Assembly: GCA_017560085.1 (NCBI GenBank)
Contig: JAFYPA010000046.1
Location: forward strand, 19,097 to 83,096
Source of the DNA: Clostridia bacterium
GTDB taxonomy: Bacteria > Bacillota > Clostridia > Oscillospirales > CAG-382
DNA: 64,000 nt
Direction: 5' to 3'
The notes under the pieces: generated by a model
What the model saw: only the letters and a program-made list of their open reading frames with translations
Databases searched by the model: none
Told to the model about the DNA's origin: nothing
Shown here: positions 44,566-52,362 of the stretch, piece after piece
Layout: each line of letters opens with the position of its first letter
How positions within the stretch are numbered: position 1 is the stretch's first letter
Program-made: the position numbers and the translations under genes

Positions 44566-45237
44566 ATGAATTTCAGCGACGTTTTCAAGTCAGGCTTTTT
44601 ATCCAACATCAACACTTTTTCTACCCTTGACGTGCTTCTGGCACTGGGGCTTTCATTCGTTCTCGGGCTTTTTATTTTCATTATATACAAGAAGACCTAT
44701 CAGGGAGTTATGTACTCCGATTCCTTCGGTGTTTCGCTTGTCGCTATGGCGATGATAACAAGCCTTGTAATTATTGCGGTTACAAGTAATGTTGTGCTGT
44801 CCCTCGGTATGGTCGGTGCGCTCTCAATCGTACGATTCAGAACGGCTATCAAGGAGCCGATGGACATTGCTTACCTCTTCTGGGCTATCGCTGTGGGTAT
44901 TGTACTCGGTGCGGGTCTTATTCCTCTTGCGGTTATCGGCTCTGTTATTATCGGGGTTATTATTGTTCTCTTCTCCACAAAAAAAATCGGTGACACACCC
45001 TATATTCTTGTTGTTAACTGTGCCGACAAGGAAAGCGAGGACGAGGCTGTAAGGGTAATTGCGGAATACGCAAAAAAGAGCGTTCTCAAGTCCAAGTCTG
45101 CGGGCAAGCTCGGTATTGAGCTTACCTACGAAATCAGAATAAAGGACGACAACACGGATTTCGTCAATACTCTTTGCGGGCTCGACGGCGTTGACAACGC
45201 GGTTCTTGTAACCTACAACGGCGAGTATATGTCATAA
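44566..45237 (+). CDS. DUF4956 membrane protein
   Basis: The protein has 223 aa. Four membrane segments (about 20-45, 58-80, 85-105 and 110-137) are followed by a soluble C-terminal domain of about 85 residues with ferredoxin-like alternation. The conserved G-A-L-S-I-V-R-F-R-T-A-I-K motif between helices marks DUF4956. Its biochemical role is unknown. It regularly stands beside VTC-domain genes, so it may be the membrane partner of the polymerase or a channel for its product. Confidence 0.9.
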   Translation: MNFSDVFKSGFLSNINTFSTLDVLLALGLSFVLGLFIFIIYKKTYQGVMYSDSFGVSLVAMAMITSLVIIAVTSNVVLSLGMVGALSIVRFRTAIKEPMDIAYLFWAIAVGIVLGAGLIPLAVIGSVIIGVIIVLFSTKKIGDTPYILVVNCADKESEDEAVRVIAEYAKKSVLKSKSAGKLGIELTYEIRIKDDNTDFVNTLCGLDGVDNAVLVTYNGEYMS

Positions 45238-45246
45238 GGTGGGCTT

Positions 45247-47034
45247 ATGATAAGTTCAAAAAAGATAACCTTAATCGGAATTCTGCTTATTACGGTTGTT
45301 TTTGCACTTACTCTTTATGCGGTGCTGTTTCCCTCGGGCTTCACAAATGAAGCCTCCGTCGGCGAGGTTATTTTCTCGGAGGAGCATTCGGTTCTGATGT
45401 CGGAGGATGATTACTATACATCATACACGGGTCACGGCACGGTAAAGCTTGAGCTTCGGGGAAATACGGCAACGACTTCAAGCAGAAAGGTTACGGTAAA
45501 CGGCGGAGATATTACAATTTCGGGCGGTGGAGCATATATCGTTTCGGGTACTCTCACAAGCGGAAGCATAACGGTTGATTCCTCGGACGGTATTCCCGTA
45601 AGGCTCATTCTCGGCGGTGTCAGTGTCACATCGGAGAACGGAAGCGCGCTTGTGATTAAAAACGCGGACAAGACAGTTCTTTCTCTTGTTGACGGCACGG
45701 AAAACACCTTTACCGACGGTGAAGCCTATAACGCATACAAGGACACGGAAAATGCTCCCACAGCGGCGATTTACTCCCGTGACGACCTCACAATCAACGG
45801 CAAGGGTACACTCAAGGTAAACGGCAGAGCCTACGACGGCATAAAGGTCAACGACACTCTCCGAATCACTGACGGTACGGTAATAGTTGATGCAAAGGAC
45901 GAGGGAATAAATGTCAATGATGGTATTTATATTCTCGGCTCGAGTATAAGCATAAGCTCGGTTTCAGATGCGGTACGATGCGAGAGTGATACTCCCGAAA
46001 ACAGCTTTATTGCTCTTGACGGAACGACTCTTTCGCTTGTCTCGGCGCAGGGTGACGGTATTTCCTGCTCGGGTGCGATTTACTCGGACGGAGCCGTGGC
46101 AGATGTGAAAACGGGCGGAGGCTCGGAAGCCGTTCAGCTTTCCTCGGGAGGCTTCGGCGGTGGCAGAGGAGGCTTCGGAGGCGCGGGCGGTAATGCAGGC
46201 TCGGACGGCTCAAGTACAAAGGCAATCAAGGCAGGCACACTCCTTCGTATAAACGGCGGGGAATACAAGCTTGACGGCAAAGATGATACTGTTCATTCGG
46301 ACGGTGACATTGAAATAACAGGCGGTAATTTCACACTTTCAAGCGGTAATGATGCAATTCACGCGGATAAAACACTTCTCCTCTCCCCTGAGAGCATTGA
46401 CATCACGAAGTGTCTTGAGGGCATCGAGGCGGGCTTTATTACCATTGAGAACGGTAATATATCCATTGTTTCAAGCGACGATGCGATAAATGCCGTAGGT
46501 ACGGGCTCGGGCGGCTTCGGAATGCCTATGGGCAACAGCACTCAGCCCGTTTCCGAGGAAAAGGTGTACCTTACAATAAAGGGCGGAAGCATCTACGCCG
46601 AAACAGGCGGTGACGGTGTTGACTCCAACGGTGCGGCACGCATAAGCGGTGGCACGGTATATGTTTTCGGCCCCGAAAACGGCGGTAACGGCTCACTGGA
46701 TTTCCAGGACGGACTTCTTATCGACGGCGGAAATCTGCTTGCGGCGGGAAGCTCGGGTATGGCTGAGCTTCCGCACAGGGACTCGCTTCAGACCTCGCTT
46801 TCCTTCTATCTTTCCGAAAGCTTTAATGCGGGAAGCACAATAGATATAAAGGACGAGGACGGCAATATCGTAATCGGCGGTATATCCTCCAAGAGATTCA
46901 ACTGGGTATGTGCAAGCACACCGACTCTCAGGGAATCGGAGAGTTACACTCTTTTCGTCAACGACAAGGAGCGTTCAACTCTCACGGTTGACAGCAACGT
47001 TACTTCAAACAGAGCAAACAGCACAAGGAGATAA
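45247..47034 (+). CDS. Cthe_2159-like carbohydrate-binding beta-helix protein
   Basis: The protein has 595 aa. A single N-terminal membrane anchor (about 6-28) leads to a long right-handed beta-helix built on repeats of the type I-x-G-G-x-I...V-x-S-x-D-D-A-I, for example N-D-A-I-H-A-D-K and S-D-D-A-I-N-A. This matches the carbohydrate-binding domain family of Cthe_2159, which binds acidic polygalacturonate. A Gly-rich loop (about 295-320) interrupts the helix. It is extracellular. It belongs to the VTC/DUF4956 operon, with a 9-nt gap upstream and 3-nt gap downstream. Confidence 0.87.
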   Translation: MISSKKITLIGILLITVVFALTLYAVLFPSGFTNEASVGEVIFSEEHSVLMSEDDYYTSYTGHGTVKLELRGNTATTSSRKVTVNGGDITISGGGAYIVSGTLTSGSITVDSSDGIPVRLILGGVSVTSENGSALVIKNADKTVLSLVDGTENTFTDGEAYNAYKDTENAPTAAIYSRDDLTINGKGTLKVNGRAYDGIKVNDTLRITDGTVIVDAKDEGINVNDGIYILGSSISISSVSDAVRCESDTPENSFIALDGTTLSLVSAQGDGISCSGAIYSDGAVADVKTGGGSEAVQLSSGGFGGGRGGFGGAGGNAGSDGSSTKAIKAGTLLRINGGEYKLDGKDDTVHSDGDIEITGGNFTLSSGNDAIHADKTLLLSPESIDITKCLEGIEAGFITIENGNISIVSSDDAINAVGTGSGGFGMPMGNSTQPVSEEKVYLTIKGGSIYAETGGDGVDSNGAARISGGTVYVFGPENGGNGSLDFQDGLLIDGGNLLAAGSSGMAELPHRDSLQTSLSFYLSESFNAGSTIDIKDEDGNIVIGGISSKRFNWVCASTPTLRESESYTLFVNDKERSTLTVDSNVTSNRANSTRR

Positions 47035-47037
47035 CAG

Positions 47038-47634
47038 ATGATTAAAAAAATATCGGCAGTTCTTCTCTGCCTTGCACTTTCAATAAATACGGCAATTCTT
47101 GCGGTAAACGCGCAGGATGATGCCACGGAATCTGTAACGGACGAAAGCACGGCACAAGCCACAGCACCGCAGACAAGACCCGAAGGCTCACAGACGGCAC
47201 CGAATCAAGGCACAAGACCCGGCAGAAATCAGCAGGGTGGCAACAATCCGCAAGGCGGAAATCCTTGGGGAGGCGCAAACGGAATGACACCGCCCGACGG
47301 CTTCACTATGCCCGAAGGCTTTACACCTCCCGATGGATTTACTCCTTCGGAGGGGACAAACAATGAAAACGGTTCTCAGAACAGACGTCCCGGCGGAATG
47401 GGCAATATGGGCAATATGGGAATGGGCGGATTCGAAGGTGGTATGGGCGGAAGCATGGGCAACATGGGTGGCTTCCGAGGAGAGGAGCAGATGTCTTCTC
47501 AGGTTACCGAAGAGGCTACGGCACAGGCGTCCGTTACCGACTTTATAAAGGAATACTCCACGCCGTTATTCTCGGTGGTGCTTCTGGCGGGGGCGTTTGT
47601 GTTTGTTATTTTTTACAAGAGAAAGAGGTTTTAA
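47038..47634 (+). CDS. Gly/Met/Pro-rich exported membrane protein
   Basis: The protein has 198 aa. It has a signal peptide (1-24), a Thr/Gln/Pro-rich stretch, repeats of P-P-D-G-F-T and P-E-G-F-T (about 80-105), then G-N-M-G and G-G-M-G repeats (about 115-150). A C-terminal membrane helix ends in K-R-K-R-F, so the repeats face outward. The composition is that of a flexible surface spacer or a self-associating polymer rather than an enzyme. It is the last gene of the VTC cassette, 3 nt after its neighbour, and its role there is unknown. Confidence 0.82.
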   Translation: MIKKISAVLLCLALSINTAILAVNAQDDATESVTDESTAQATAPQTRPEGSQTAPNQGTRPGRNQQGGNNPQGGNPWGGANGMTPPDGFTMPEGFTPPDGFTPSEGTNNENGSQNRRPGGMGNMGNMGMGGFEGGMGGSMGNMGGFRGEEQMSSQVTEEATAQASVTDFIKEYSTPLFSVVLLAGAFVFVIFYKRKRF

Positions 47635-47681
47635 TCAGCGGAGCGTATCTTCGCAAGGGATGGTTTAAATTTTAGTATTCA

Positions 47682-47725
47682 CCCCGATTTGGATGGTTGT
47701 GTCCGAATCGGGGCGGGATTTTTTT
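47682..47725 (+). terminator. Terminator of the VTC cassette
   Basis: CCCCGATTTGG (47682-47692) pairs with CCGAATCGGGG (47703-47713) and is followed by seven T at 47719-47725. Confidence 0.8.
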
Positions 47726-47734
47726 GTGGGGATT

Positions 47735-47989
47735 TTTGGGGAACTGCGGAGCAGTTCTTTGAAATTCGGAATTCGGAATTCGGAATTGAGGTGAAAATTT
47801 TTCGGGAGAAAAATTTTTATTTATTTCAAATTGGTTTTATACAAATTTTAAGGTGCTTGTTGTTTAGGGGGACAACTTCTATGTTGTTACCTTTTTGAAA
47901 GAAATTCTCCGAATTTCTTTAAGACCTCGACGGTCTTGGGCGCCTACTCAAAGAATCCGCAGGATTCTTTAAAGAACGCTTGCGTTCTT
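47735..47989. repeat. Array of AAGA...TCTT mini-hairpins (intergenic island 2)
   Basis: Perfect short hairpins of the same design as at 8872-9218 lie at 47898-47920 (loop TCC), 47921-47937 (shorter arms), 47950-47970 (GCA) and 47972-47989 (TT), with a related GAACTGC/GCAGTTC hairpin at 47741-47757 and three tandem AATTCGG units at about 47763-47785. No coding sequence is credible from 47635 to 48636. Confidence 0.7.
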
Positions 47990-48000
47990 AGCGGCGGGCA

Positions 48001-48300
48001 CTTCTTTTTCTATAGCGAAAAAGAAGCAAAACGCCATTCAAGAACTACGTCCTTGAAAATCTCCTTTGGGTGCTTGTTGGCTGACATCTTTTGGTTGTAG
48101 CCACGGGGTGCTTACATAGGCTCCGCATAGGGGACGTCCCCTAATACCCCGATGACGACATTTGGGTTGAAGGGGAAGTTTGTACCCAAAGCTATTGTTA
48201 TGGTGGGATTCCGTTGTGGGTAGCCGTGAGAGAGTGCGAAGTTTGGTGTTGCCCTCATCAGTCACCTGACGGTGACAGCTTCTCCCTAAAGGGAGAAGCC
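48001..48300. repeat. Further palindromes in intergenic island 2
   Basis: Three perfect structures stand out: a 10-bp stem CTTCTTTTTC/GAAAAAGAAG (48001-48026), a 16-bp palindrome centred on GGGGACGTCCCC (48128-48143), and a pair of back-to-back hairpins GTCACC/GGTGAC and GCTTCTCCC/GGGAGAAGC (48261-48299). The last pair resembles intergenic repeats I associate with other gut Clostridia. Confidence 0.6.
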
Positions 48301-48549
48301 AAGGGTACGACTCCACCTCTGCGAGCCGACCTTGGGTTGGGAGGCTTGCACGGAATATGGTTGCCCTTTAGTAAACTTGTTCTATCGCAAACCTCATCTG
48401 CGACGATGCCGTGGGTTGGCATCGTTGCACGGAATACCCTGCCCCTTAGAACAGCAGAAAGGTAAGCAACAGGTCAATCACAGCACTTCCTAACATATAA
48501 CCCGGCGTAAGGAGCGGAGCGAGTGAAGCCATTATGTCAAAGTTTTGGT

Positions 48550-48569
48550 CTCGCTTTTTCAAAAGCGAG
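48550..48569. other. Perfect hairpin upstream of the GRE terminator
   Basis: CTCGCTTTT / AAAAGCGAG with a 2-nt loop. It may be a secondary termination structure or part of the repeat island. Confidence 0.45.
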
Positions 48570-48585
48570 TCGCCGAAGGCCTCCC

Positions 48586-48621
48586 GTAAAAAAAATCCCG
48601 ATCTCTTGCGAGACCGGGATT
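48586..48621 (-). terminator. Rho-independent terminator of the glycyl radical enzyme gene
   Basis: On the minus strand a 12-bp stem (48594-48605 with 48610-48621, one G-T pair) is followed by eight T. Confidence 0.9.
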
Positions 48622-48636
48622 AGGTTTATTGCTTAA

Positions 48637-50697
48637 TTACATCTGGGAGTCGAGGGCGTATTCGTGTCTTGCGATTACGTGGTCCTGGTATTCCTTGTCG
48701 AGTTCGCAGAAGTATGCGGACCAGCCCCAGATTCTAACGATGAGGTTCTTGTAGTTTTCGGGGTGCTTCTGGGCGTCGAGCATTACGTCTCTGTTAACTG
48801 CGTTGAGCTGCATCTGGTGGCCGCCGAGCTGAATGAAGGCTTCAACGAGGCTTGCTGTCTTTTCGATACCCTCGTCAGTTGCGAAGAGTCCCTGGTGGAA
48901 TTCCATTGTGAGAGGACCGCCGTTAACTGTTCTGTCGAGGTGCTGCTTTGTGAAGGACTTGATTACCGACATAGGACCGTCAACCTTGGAGAAGAGGTTG
49001 GGAGAGTAGTTTGTACCGAAGGGCTCGTTCTTTGCTCTTCCGTCGGGAGTTGCGTCGATTTCCGCTGCGTGCCAGAGGTAGAACATCGCGGAGCCTGTAC
49101 CTGCTCTGTAGATACCGTTTCTTCCGTTTACTCTGCCCTTGAGCGAATCAGCAAATATATCAAGAAGCATTACGGAGTACTTATCTACTTCGTCATTGTC
49201 GTTACCCATCTTGGGTGTACCGTATCTGAGCTGTGTCTTGAGGTTTTCGTAGCCCTCGAAGTTTGCCTTTGTAGCCTTAACGAGCTCTTCGGCGCTTACT
49301 GTCTTTGTCTTGAACACATTGAGGTCAATGGAAGCAAGAGAGTCGGTAGCGCAGGCGATACCTGTACCGTGGAAGCCGAAGTTATTGTACTTTGCACCGA
49401 GAGTTACATCTCTGCCGTCCTCAAGGCAAGTGTACATAATTGTGGACATCCAGGGTGAGGGGAAGATATAGAGGTTCTGACGTTCAGCTTCCATTGCATC
49501 GCATTCAGCCTTAACCTCGTCCTTGAAGTGAGCCATGAAGGTATCCATATCGGGACAGCCAACAAGGTACTTATCAATTGTTTTTGTAACAAGCTTGGGG
49601 AAGGATACGGCGCCTATATTAACAACGTCCATACCAACACCGGGGATAATGAATTCCCAGCAAGCGGCAACCGTGTAATCTCTTGCGTCCTCAAGGCTGT
49701 AGCCGAGGTTTACAAGACCGGGGATTACAACATCGTCATTTGAATACTGCGGGAAGCCGAGACCTGCCTTTGTAAGGTGTGTACCCTTAACATATCTTTC
49801 GTGAGGTGTGTTCTTGTTGACACGAAGGTTAATCTTGGGGTCGATAACGAGAAGCTCACCGGATGCATCGAGGCAAAGCTCTGTGAGTCTGTTGTATGCA
49901 TCGTTGCCGTCCTTGTCACAGCCGCCGAGCATCATTGCCTGACCGTTGTCACCCTGCTGTACGCCGACATACTTGTCGGAGTCGAGGTTGAAGGAGATGA
50001 AGAATTCACAAACGAGCTCGTAAAGCTCATCTTCCGGTACGCCCTTTGCAATATCAGCTGCAAAATAGGGGTACATAAACTGGTCGAATCTGCCGATTGT
50101 ATTGTGGTATGTGCCTTCAGCCCAGAGTGTATAGTGGAGAATTCTGAAGAACTGAAGTGCTTCGTTAAATGTCTGTGCGGGCTGCTCGGGGATTCTGGAA
50201 AGGATATCGGCAACAACAGTATTGCCAACCTTTTCAGCCTCTGCCTTATATCTTGCCATAAGGTCTGCAACAGCATCAAGCTCTTTTCTGATTGCATCGT
50301 AAAGGAGCTTGCCGTCTGCGTCAACAGTGTCGTACTTTTCGTCAATGATGGCACGAACGCCCTTGAAGCCGAGCTTTATAACCTTTGCGTAGTTAGGGCA
50401 GATGTTGGAGAGGTAGCCGTTTTCGTGGAAGCAATGATCCTTGTGGATAGCATCGAATTCCTCGTCTGTGAAGATGGAGGGAATGTCGTGAACTGTTCTG
50501 AGAAGAACAATCTTTGCTTCCTTATCAACCACGGGAGTTTCGGATGCGAGAACAAGCTCGAGTCTCTTTGCCATTCTTTCCGTGGGAGTCTTGAGGCTTC
50601 TGTACTGGGGTACAAGAGCGGTATCAAAGCTCTTTCTGTACTTATGATGTACCTTATTGTTGGAATCGTTTAAAAATCTTCTGATTCTGTCTGTCAT
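48637..50697 (-). CDS. Glycyl radical enzyme of unknown substrate
   Basis: This 686-aa oxygen-sensitive radical enzyme belongs to the pyruvate formate-lyase superfamily. The active-site cysteine is Cys346 in A-A-C-W-E-F, with Glu348 two residues later as in dehydratases and C-C/C-N/C-O lyases rather than in pyruvate formate-lyase. The glycyl radical residue is Gly658 in V-R-I-W-G-W-S-A-Y-F, 28 residues from the end. It is about 100 residues shorter than typical members, and the Trp residues flanking the glycine are unusual (R-V-x-G-Y/F is normal). No activating radical SAM enzyme of the expected type is in the window. The reaction cannot be assigned. Confidence 0.88.
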   Translation of the reverse strand: MTDRIRRFLNDSNNKVHHKYRKSFDTALVPQYRSLKTPTERMAKRLELVLASETPVVDKEAKIVLLRTVHDIPSIFTDEEFDAIHKDHCFHENGYLSNICPNYAKVIKLGFKGVRAIIDEKYDTVDADGKLLYDAIRKELDAVADLMARYKAEAEKVGNTVVADILSRIPEQPAQTFNEALQFFRILHYTLWAEGTYHNTIGRFDQFMYPYFAADIAKGVPEDELYELVCEFFISFNLDSDKYVGVQQGDNGQAMMLGGCDKDGNDAYNRLTELCLDASGELLVIDPKINLRVNKNTPHERYVKGTHLTKAGLGFPQYSNDDVVIPGLVNLGYSLEDARDYTVAACWEFIIPGVGMDVVNIGAVSFPKLVTKTIDKYLVGCPDMDTFMAHFKDEVKAECDAMEAERQNLYIFPSPWMSTIMYTCLEDGRDVTLGAKYNNFGFHGTGIACATDSLASIDLNVFKTKTVSAEELVKATKANFEGYENLKTQLRYGTPKMGNDNDEVDKYSVMLLDIFADSLKGRVNGRNGIYRAGTGSAMFYLWHAAEIDATPDGRAKNEPFGTNYSPNLFSKVDGPMSVIKSFTKQHLDRTVNGGPLTMEFHQGLFATDEGIEKTASLVEAFIQLGGHQMQLNAVNRDVMLDAQKHPENYKNLIVRIWGWSAYFCELDKEYQDHVIARHEYALDSQM

Positions 50698-50855
50698 GAT
50701 GGTAGCTCCTTTTTGTAAAATATTACATTTGATTGACTGATTTAGTGGACAGCGGACAAGGGGCAGTGGGCAGGGAATGTTGAAAGCTTCGCTTTCTTCC
50801 GTTAATTCAGATAATTAAAAATCCCCTTGCAGACCAAATCCTCTGCCGTGTACAT

Positions 50856-50884
50856 ATACTACCATATTTATCCTTGAAAGTCAA
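50856..50884 (-). promoter_or_regulatory. Promoter of the glycyl radical enzyme gene
   Basis: On the minus strand TTGACT (50879-50884), 17 nt, TAGTAT (50856-50861), which gives a leader of about 150 nt. Confidence 0.65.
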
Positions 50885-51004
50885 GACATTTTTGTGTCGA
50901 ATTTGATAACGATACAGCTTTTTTGTTCATATTTCCTATTTTGTTTATAGGTTTAATATACGATTGAATTTTGTTTGTTTTTAATGCGAATTTCCGGTGC
51001 AGGG

Positions 51005-51033
51005 TTTACATTTGTGTTTTATTGTGATATAAT
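51005..51033 (+). promoter_or_regulatory. Promoter of the pyrophosphatase-like/SPASM operon
   Basis: TTTACA (51005-51010), 17 nt, TATAAT (51028-51033), about 30 nt before the start codon. Confidence 0.75.
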
Positions 51034-51062
51034 AAGCAAAAGCGTTATACAAGGAGAAGCTT

Positions 51063-51377
51063 ATGGTCAAGGTTACGGTTGACAGACCGCTGGGAAGTCG
51101 GCATCCGAAATATAATAATTTGGTTTATCCGTTGAACTACGGATATATCGAAGGGATAATCGCAGGCGACGGCGAGGAGCAGGATGCTTACATTATGGGT
51201 GTTGATGTGCCCGTAGAGGAGTTTTTCGGCGAGGTTATTGCAATTATTCACAGACTCGATGACTGCGAGGACAAGTGGGTTGTTGCAGAAAAGGGACGGA
51301 AATTCACAAGGGAAGAAATTCTTCGTGCGGTGGAGTTTCAGGAGAAATATTTTAAGAGCGAAATTATTATGAAATAA
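51063..51377 (+). CDS. Short family I inorganic pyrophosphatase-like protein
   Basis: The protein has 104 aa. It keeps the core of family I pyrophosphatases: R-P-L-G-S-R-H-P-K-Y, Y-P-L-N-Y-G-Y-I, and the acidic metal site A-G-D-G-E-E-Q-D-A-Y, then H-R-L-D-D-C-E-D-K-W. Normal enzymes have 160-180 residues, so the N-terminal strand and the C-terminal helix are shortened. Activity on pyrophosphate is not assured; it could act on another phosphoanhydride or be regulatory. It is co-transcribed with the SPASM radical SAM gene, 14 nt downstream. Confidence 0.8.
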   Translation: MVKVTVDRPLGSRHPKYNNLVYPLNYGYIEGIIAGDGEEQDAYIMGVDVPVEEFFGEVIAIIHRLDDCEDKWVVAEKGRKFTREEILRAVEFQEKYFKSEIIMK

Positions 51378-51391
51378 CAAAGGAGACGGAT

Positions 51392-52234
51392 ATGCTGAAC
51401 AAGGCATTTCTTGAAATAACAAACGTATGCAATCTGTCCTGCAGCTTTTGTCACGGGACACGGAGAGAGCCGAAATTTATGTCGGTGGAGGAATTCACCC
51501 GTGCGGTATCCAAAATAAAGGGCAATGCGGAGTATCTGTATTTTCACCTTATGGGTGAGCCGCTTCTGCATCCCGAGCTGGGGGCGTTTCTGAAAATTGC
51601 ACACGAGCACGGCTTTAAGGTGATTATAACCACCAACGGCACTCTTCTTCGGGAAAGGGCTGATATTCTGCTTGACTCCCCTGCCCTTCACAAGGTCAGC
51701 ATTTCACTTCACTCATTCGAGGCAAATGCGGTTTGCGAGAGCCTTGAGAGCTATCTTTCGGGGTGCTTTGACTTCTGCAGAAAAGCATCCGACAAGGGCA
51801 TTATTTCCGTTATGAGGCTATGGAACATCGGCGGTCTTGAGGAGCTTAACGGCAGAATCATTTCCGCTATGCACGAATTCTTCGACGGTGACACCTGCGA
51901 GCCGTGGAAGGAGCTTTACAGCGGGTACAGAATTAAAAGCCGTGTTTTCCTCGAATGGGGAAATCTTTTCGAATGGCCTGACATTGACGGCAAGGATTAC
52001 GGATGCAACCACAGCTGTTACGGGCTTCGCGACCAGTTCGGCGTTCTTTCCGACGGTACTGTTGTCCCCTGCTGTCTTGATGCGGACGGAGCGATAATTC
52101 TCGGAAATATATTTGAGCAGAGTCTTACGGAGATTCTGAATTCGCCCAGAGCTTTGGCACTTGCGGAATCCTTCAGGCAAAGAAATGTCACGGAGGAGCT
52201 TTGCAGAAAATGTGGGTATGCGAGTAAGAGATAA
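51392..52234 (+). CDS. Radical SAM/SPASM-domain protein
   Basis: The protein has 280 aa. The radical SAM cluster motif is C-N-L-S-C-S-F-C (C-x3-C-x2-C, near residues 12-19), followed by a partial TIM barrel. A C-terminal SPASM-like region has G-T-V-V-P-C-C-L-D-A, G-N-I-F, and the closing C-R-K-C (about 215-275), expected to bind an auxiliary iron-sulfur cluster. Such proteins modify peptides or small molecules, but no precursor peptide is evident next to it. It is not the usual glycyl-radical activase type. Confidence 0.88.
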   Translation: MLNKAFLEITNVCNLSCSFCHGTRREPKFMSVEEFTRAVSKIKGNAEYLYFHLMGEPLLHPELGAFLKIAHEHGFKVIITTNGTLLRERADILLDSPALHKVSISLHSFEANAVCESLESYLSGCFDFCRKASDKGIISVMRLWNIGGLEELNGRIISAMHEFFDGDTCEPWKELYSGYRIKSRVFLEWGNLFEWPDIDGKDYGCNHSCYGLRDQFGVLSDGTVVPCCLDADGAIILGNIFEQSLTEILNSPRALALAESFRQRNVTEELCRKCGYASKR

Positions 52235-52329
52235 TGCGAAATCATCGCAGGGAGAAACAGCACAAAATCCCAAAATTTTCAAATGAAGAAGGCGAAGCTT
52301 TCATCCCCGATTATGCATTATGCATTCAA

Positions 52330-52359
52330 AAAGAACCGTATCTTCCGATACGGTTCTTT
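52330..52359. terminator. Bidirectional terminator
   Basis: The perfect 13-bp stem AAAGAACCGTATC / GATACGGTTCTTT with loop TTCC lies between the SPASM gene and the convergent gene at 52363. Confidence 0.9.
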
Positions 52360-52362
52360 TGT

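Larger units (their letters stand above)
50698..51062. other. Intergenic region with divergent promoters
   Basis: This 365-nt stretch holds no gene. It contains the promoters for the glycyl radical enzyme (minus) and the pyrophosphatase-like gene (plus), a GAAAGC/GCTTTC mini-hairpin (50782-50796), and a short direct repeat of GGACA/GGGCAGT type around 50750-50775. Confidence 0.6.

Noticed and set aside
48038..48316. 92-aa minus-strand ORF in intergenic island 2
   Set aside because: It runs across palindromes and short repeats, has no ribosome binding site and has the composition of translated non-coding DNA.
51392..52234. Radical SAM protein as activase of the nearby glycyl radical enzyme
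   Set aside because: It has a SPASM-type C-terminal Cys set and lacks the short activase architecture; it is also divergently transcribed.
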